This document shows, piece by piece, positions 7,294-10,984 of a stretch of DNA of 10,984 nt. The notes under the pieces were generated by a model. That model was not told where the DNA came from, did not search any database, and saw nothing but the letters and a program-made list of their open reading frames with translations. This DNA comes from Glomus cerebriforme (Eukaryota > Glomeromycota > Glomeromycetes > Glomerales > Glomeraceae). Each line of letters starts with the position of its first letter. Within the stretch, counting starts at the first letter, position 1. Where the stretch lies: NCBI GenBank assembly GCA_003550305.1, contig QKYT01000564.1:27130-38113 (forward strand), in the 5' to 3' direction. The position numbers and the translations under genes are program-made.

Positions 7294-7449
7294 TCTGAAT
7301 CCACCTACATTATATATTTATTAATTATTAATCGAATAATTCCTTACAATATAGCAGTATCCAATCTAGCTAAAGATTCATCAATAAACTCAAAAGCCAC
7401 CAAATTTTTTGGTTACAATCAATCAAAGTATAATTGGTCTAATAAATAG
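7294..7449 (+). pseudogene. Second coding-like open fragment, unknown family
   Basis: A 51-codon open stretch lies on the plus strand, without a start codon near its beginning. Its latter half (NIAVSNLAKDSSINSK, then ATKFFGYNQSKYNWSNK) has mixed composition, unlike random A/T translation. It lies less than 100 bases after the 7086-7226 fragment on the same strand, so both may be remnants or exons of one gene. No splice sites were convincing enough to join them. Confidence 0.25.
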
Positions 7450-7818
7450 CCATTTTAGAAATAAACCAATATGTTGAAATAATAGATTGAGCGAATATCT
7501 TTCACATGAAATAGTCCTTTTCCACTAACTGCTAAGTTACTGTATTTGCACATGAAAGTTAAGATCAGAATATTTTATAAAGTATAGGAAAAAATTAACG
7601 CTTAAAATTTTAACTCGTAACCATTTTAACTTACTATCTAGAAAACTTGAAACTTGAATGCGCAATATTTCCGATCTATTTCATTTTGTACGATCGTTTC
7701 CTAAAAATTTTGTGTATGTCTGAAACAACTACAGCAACATTCACTGTGTTATCTTTCAAGTTCCAAGGGTTTCATTAATGAAGTCAACTGAATAAGTGAA
7801 TTGGCACACGTCTCATAG

Positions 7819-8147
7819 AGTACTGCTGATGATGTTGGAGGAGCCAATGAGAACGTAATTCTTGCTGCAGCAGACTTGTTGAAATAATAAATAAGAATTT
7901 TTTTCCCGATACGTTCTTTTAATAAATCTCAAAATCACTTACTTCTGGAAAGTACCGCTGACAATGTTGGAGAAAATGCCGTTGATAATGCCTGCTACTA
8001 GCAATGTAGAAAAGTACCTTAATAATTAAATTAAATTAATTTTGTCTAAATGATGACGTTAGCCGGGCGGTCAAGCCATTGATGATATTAAGTGCTATTC
8101 CTAGTTGTTGCTGGTGAAGTAGAAAGGTATCGCTAATGATGATGGAG
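7819..8147 (+). repeat. Three copies of a 21-22-bp module
   Basis: Copies lie at 7819-7840 (agtactgctgatgatgttgg and two more), 7951-7972 (agtaccgctgacaatgttgg and two more) and 8127-8147 (gtatcgctaatgatgatgga and one more). The first two differ at three positions, the third at about five. Spacing is irregular (132 and 176 bases), so this is an interspersed rather than strict tandem repeat. Confidence 0.65.
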
Positions 8148-8221
8148 AAAGTAATGAATAATAAATTTTCCGATACTTTCTTTTATAAATATCAAAGTAA
8201 ACTTACTTCTATTAAGTGTAC
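7881..8221. repeat. About 70-bp direct repeat pair (7881-7955 and 8156-8221)
   Basis: Both copies run gaaataataaa or gaataataaa, then ttttc(c)cgatac(g/t)ttcttttа-like T-rich sequence, taaat(c/a)tcaaa, cttacttct and end in gtac. They differ by small gaps. Each is bordered on the left by a gtaat and on the right by aag at matching places, so each could be a copy of one intron on the plus strand; on the minus strand each carries a strong gtaagt. Confidence 0.65.
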
Positions 8222-8549
8222 TTTAACTTCTAATTATGTTTGAGAAAGTAAATTGCTGTTCTTAGTGTTGGCGAAAGCGTCGGGAAGAAGTTCTGCTTCT
8301 GCTATTGGAGAAAGTGATGATTTTGGAGAAAGTGCTTTCTACTAGCGTTGAAGAATATACTTCTTCTGGTATTGGAAAAGTGAGAAGTAGTGCTCTTTAA
8401 TGCTGAAGGAAGTGCCCTCGGTTCTCCAACGCCAGGAACAGCACATAAGAGTATCACACAGAAAATAGTATTTGCTCCGGCACCAATCTCTTTTTCTCAA
8501 ACGTTAAGCGCTTCTGTTGCTTGTTTAGGGAATTATGTTGAATAATGAT

Positions 8550-8955
8550 AATGGAAAATAAATTTTGATTTTGGATGATGATGTTAATGATGCTGATGAT
8601 GGAAAATAATAAACTTTGTTATGAAATTATTATGTGTGTAGGTCTTTTTTTAATATCTTAAAATTTATAAATCTAAACTAATATTATGCAACTTTTGATA
8701 TAAAATTTACCTTTTCTACATCTCTCGATCACATTTACTCTTCTGCAAATATTTGTAATGTCAAATAATTATCATCTTGTGATGGTACGGTAGTACACAT
8801 TTTAATCAAGGTGTAACAATTGTTTCCACTTACCGAGATTAGGAAAGGGAGTTTTATACATTAGAATCCAATCTACTTAATTAAGTATCCACGATTATCA
8901 ACTACTACATCTCGAGTGAATTGATTTCAATTCGACTATATTATTAATAAACGAG
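8550..8955. other. Intergenic stretch with a GAT/ATG-rich patch
   Basis: Positions 8572-8602 are a run of gatgatgatgt-type triplets that would encode an Asp-rich peptide in one plus-strand frame, ending at a stop near 8610. It resembles the acidic modules upstream and may be their last remnant. An imperfect foldback with perfect 7-bp arms gaattga/tcaattc lies at 8918-8933. No gene is supported. Confidence 0.4.
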
Positions 8956-9171
8956 ATGCTTTTCTTTTGCAATATGAGCGAAGGAACCTGGATGAAGAAG
9001 CTGAATATAATCACTCAAATCAGTTTGAGTTTCCAGATAGTTTCCTTTTTCTTATTTCTGACTCTTATAACGAAACCTTCATGCTTAGTTCGACATATCT
9101 ATTCATTGTATTGGTATAAGTTGATAGTCAATATGATTCTTGATTATTTTGTTTTACTTTTAGATCACTAA
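8956..9171 (+). CDS. Weak 71-codon ORF, hydrophobic, hypothetical
   Basis: The frame starts with ATG after an AT-rich leader and encodes a hydrophobic peptide with one probable membrane segment (residues 22-40) and a second hydrophobic stretch near the C-terminus (about 55-70). No family is recognised. A frame of this length is expected by chance in DNA of this composition, and no TATA, intron or conserved motif supports it. I list it as a possibility only; an exon of a spliced gene is an alternative. Confidence 0.12.
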   Translation: MLFFCNMSEGTWMKKLNIITQISLSFQIVSFFLFLTLITKPSCLVRHIYSLYWYKLIVNMILDYFVLLLDH

Positions 9172-9179
9172 GTTTTACA

Positions 9180-9730
9180 ATCGGAATAGTTGTATATTCC
9201 TGTGCATTATCTAAGTACAGTAAATAGGAGGCATTGATTGACACAAGGTACGTGGAAAGTTGTGATGTTGGAACTAATTAATAAATGCGTATCATTTCAG
9301 CTCGTTGCATCATTTGCTCTATTTGTTTTGAAAATTGCGAGTTGTGTTATTAATATATTGATATAAAAAAAATTAATAAACTCTGATACAAACAAATTTG
9401 ATTGTAGTTTATCATAAATAATAATTGTTTCATTGCTTTCGAATATATTTTCCAAAATTTGACTCCAGAATGTGACAATACTATTAAATTAGTTGGAATT
9501 ATATTCTAGGTATTGCGGTTATAAATGGTTTTTATATTGAAAAAAAATTATTTTAAATTATTTTTGTTATAACATCAAAATAAATTTTGTTTTACTTTTG
9601 TATACCTAATTAAGTGGCTTTTTAAAATTAATATTTTACGAGTCACTCTTAAGTTATTAAAAAAAATATATTTGATGAACGCGAACAAAAAAAAAGAAAG
9701 AAAAAAATTTTTTTTTTACCAGTCATAATA
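9180..9730. other. AT-rich intergenic DNA
   Basis: Frames are short, with homopolymer runs at 9661-9670 and around 9687-9717. No gene or repeat pair was found. Confidence 0.5.
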
Positions 9731-9731
9731 G

Positions 9732-9908
9732 TCATAGTTTAAATAGAAAATCACGAGCCAAAACCTTTATTGGGCTGAAACTCTGATTGTGCAACTTGGG
9801 ATCACTTTTGTTAATCTTGGTCCGAATTGTCGAGTGATTTCTGGTCAAAATTACGGGAAATGCGTTCCATAGAAATCCTTTGGCCGCAGCCAAATAATCA
9901 AAACTGAA
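9732..9908 (-). pseudogene. Open fragment in a GC-richer island, unknown
   Basis: The minus strand is open for 58 codons between stops, with no ATG. The product has mixed composition (an Ala-rich patch then KGFLWNAFPVILTRN), and the underlying DNA is richer in G+C than its surroundings with an abrupt boundary near 9750. This could be a fragment of a transposable element or a lost exon. I cannot assign a family. Confidence 0.22.
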
Positions 9909-9909
9909 T

Positions 9910-10405
9910 TATATTACCTGTTACGTTTAATTTAATTTATTGCATCGTACATTGACATACAGTGAAGCGCCGTTAGACAACTTTTAGGTTTATCCTCCCT
10001 ACTCAAGAATATGTTAGAAAAAAATAATTTATACTCTATGATCTCATCTGGATAATTTATCTGAATACTGGTTTTGTCATTGAGTAATAGTACTGGATGA
10101 AATCAATAAATTACATTCTTTATAACCGAGTTGAAACATGCTGACCCACGTGAAAATTTAGAAAACAGCCGCAACTAATCTCCGAGAATTATCTGGATCT
10201 AGTAAAGACAGGAAATTTAAAAAATGAGATCAGATCAGGTCATCATGGAAAAATTTAAATGAAGTTATACGATTATTATAGATTGCAAGAGACGCAATAT
10301 AGCCAAAGGAAGATAAATAGAAACCGAAGATTGAAAGGCTAGCAAAAGATAGCACCTGATGGATTTTCGCGGATAGTTAAAGAAAATATGAATTGACGAT
10401 GGCAT
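9910..10405. other. Intergenic DNA, no gene seen
   Basis: Frames are short. A cacgtg hexamer occurs at 10147-10152 and a gatcagatcagg repeat at 10228-10239. Positions 10280-10400 are less AT-rich and purine-rich on the plus strand but have no open frame or RNA fold I could recognise. Confidence 0.45.
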
Positions 10406-10741
10406 ATGTGCAATTTTATAAATCAATCATTTTTTTTTAATTATTCATATATCATATATTATATTCTTGAAAAAAAAACATTATTGACACATAGAAAAAA
10501 ATGTGTTGTATCTGCGCCGCGCATTATTTATATTATTGTTTATTTTAATTTATTCAAAATTCTTAAAGCTAAGAATCCTAATGCCAGAAGTTTGATAAAC
10601 ACCTGTGATAAATCCAAATCAATCAAATATGTTCAATTAAGTTTTTTGAATAAATATTTCATCGTAATAAATAAAATTTCTGTTCTGACCGAACTGCACA
10701 TTAAGTTAAGATTGTTTTGGAAATTTTTACTAAATGATTAG
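10406..10741 (+). CDS. Hypothetical 111-residue ORF, low support
   Basis: This is the longest frame in the right half. The product is basic and rich in Ile, Leu, Phe, Asn and Lys; after an AT-driven first 25 codons the part from about residue 28 onward (HRKKCVVSAPRIIYII, then NLFKILKAKNPNARSLINTC) is somewhat more protein-like. There is no signal peptide, recognised domain or clear promoter. By my rough estimate the chance of such a frame in 11 kb of this composition is around one in ten, so it is not strong. It may be an exon or debris. Confidence 0.2.
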   Translation: MCNFINQSFFFNYSYIIYYILEKKTLLTHRKKCVVSAPRIIYIIVYFNLFKILKAKNPNARSLINTCDKSKSIKYVQLSFLNKYFIVINKISVLTELHIKLRLFWKFLLND

Positions 10742-10984
10742 GCCAGTGTTAAAGCCATGATAATAAAATCTTATAACCGAAAAAAAGTATTACATATATC
10801 GTCCAAAAATAAAGAAACATTTTTTTTGCATCACATGATTTTTCATAACGAATAGTACTTTCCAAACATTCATAAAAATCTATAAAAAATTGATTCTAAA
10901 AACTTAAAAATTATTATAATAATAAATATAAAAAATTCTTATTTTCTTATTTCGTAATGCACAAAACTCTATAAAAAAAATTAA
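10742..10984. other. AT-rich intergenic DNA at right edge
   Basis: Only A/T runs are present, with several aataaa hexamers expected by composition. No gene is supported. Confidence 0.5.

Larger units (their letters stand above)
7716..8545 (+). pseudogene. Probable decayed Gly/Glu/Ser-repeat gene with duplicated modules
   Basis: Short plus-strand frames repeatedly spell related peptides: STADDVGGANENV (7820 onward), STADNVGENAVDNA (7949 onward), ANDDGESNE (8133 onward), ASAIGESDDFGESA (8298 onward). They are separated by AT-rich blocks and broken by stops and frame changes. A 54-codon open stretch, 8384-8545, closes the region with a Ser/Pro/Ala-rich sequence. An ATG at 7716 could be an old start. 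The pattern suggests a low-complexity repeat protein that has decayed, or short exons split by repeated introns. Its function cannot be read from the sequence. Confidence 0.35.

Noticed and set aside
1..10984. CRISPR array, bacterial operon, riboswitch or viral replication genes
   Set aside because: No regularly spaced repeats with unique spacers, no ribosome-binding-site-led gene clusters, and no polymerase, capsid or integrase motifs were seen; introns and poly-A signals indicate a eukaryotic nuclear origin.

Overview
The window is about three-quarters A+T, with long AT-rich intergenic stretches, short GT-AG introns, many simple repeats and decayed repeat copies, and low gene density. It is eukaryotic nuclear DNA. 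The best guess is an arbuscular mycorrhizal fungus (Glomeromycotina, Rhizophagus-like). This rests on base composition, on a SANT/Myb-like exon of a kind I associate with those genomes, and on a small secreted-protein gene with a compact TATA promoter. The organism call is inference: there is no rRNA, tRNA or other marker gene to fix it.

Layout. Positions 1-240 hold a pyrimidine-rich minisatellite of about 20 bp period, and 551-595 a small GC-rich 15-bp tandem repeat. A plus-strand gene starts at 794 and encodes the N-terminal half of a Trp/SANT-like DNA-binding domain. It appears to splice at 973/1180, then runs into a GC-rich inverted-repeat sequence that ends the frame, so it looks truncated. 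From 1250 to 2500 there is AT-rich DNA with one decayed repeat copy (about 1375-1500).

The one convincing complete gene is on the minus strand, 3972-2641. It has two exons (3972-3855 and 3782-2641) joined by a 72-nt intron and encodes 419 residues. The order is signal peptide, dibasic site, a central part with an HNH-nuclease-like spacing of residues, and a strongly hydrophobic Gly/Ala hairpin ending in an Ala-Leu-Ala-Pro repeat. It has a TATA box, good start context and a downstream AATAAA. Its upstream flank carries two 77-bp direct repeats and a perfect 16-bp palindrome, then a second copy (about 4241-4408) of the decayed repeat seen at 1375-1500.

From 4420 to 10984 I find no intact gene. 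This half holds a 47/49-bp direct repeat (4711, 4802), a possible small inverted-repeat element (5851-6020), a 21-T tract, short open frames that look like coding debris (7086-7226, 7294-7449, 9732-9908), a degenerate repeat region at 7819-8545 that may be a decayed Gly/Glu/Ser-repeat gene, and two weak ORFs (8956-9171, 10406-10741).

The genes do not form an operon or pathway. The main biological story is a probable secreted effector-like protein in a repeat-rich compartment, with a damaged nuclear-regulator gene nearby.
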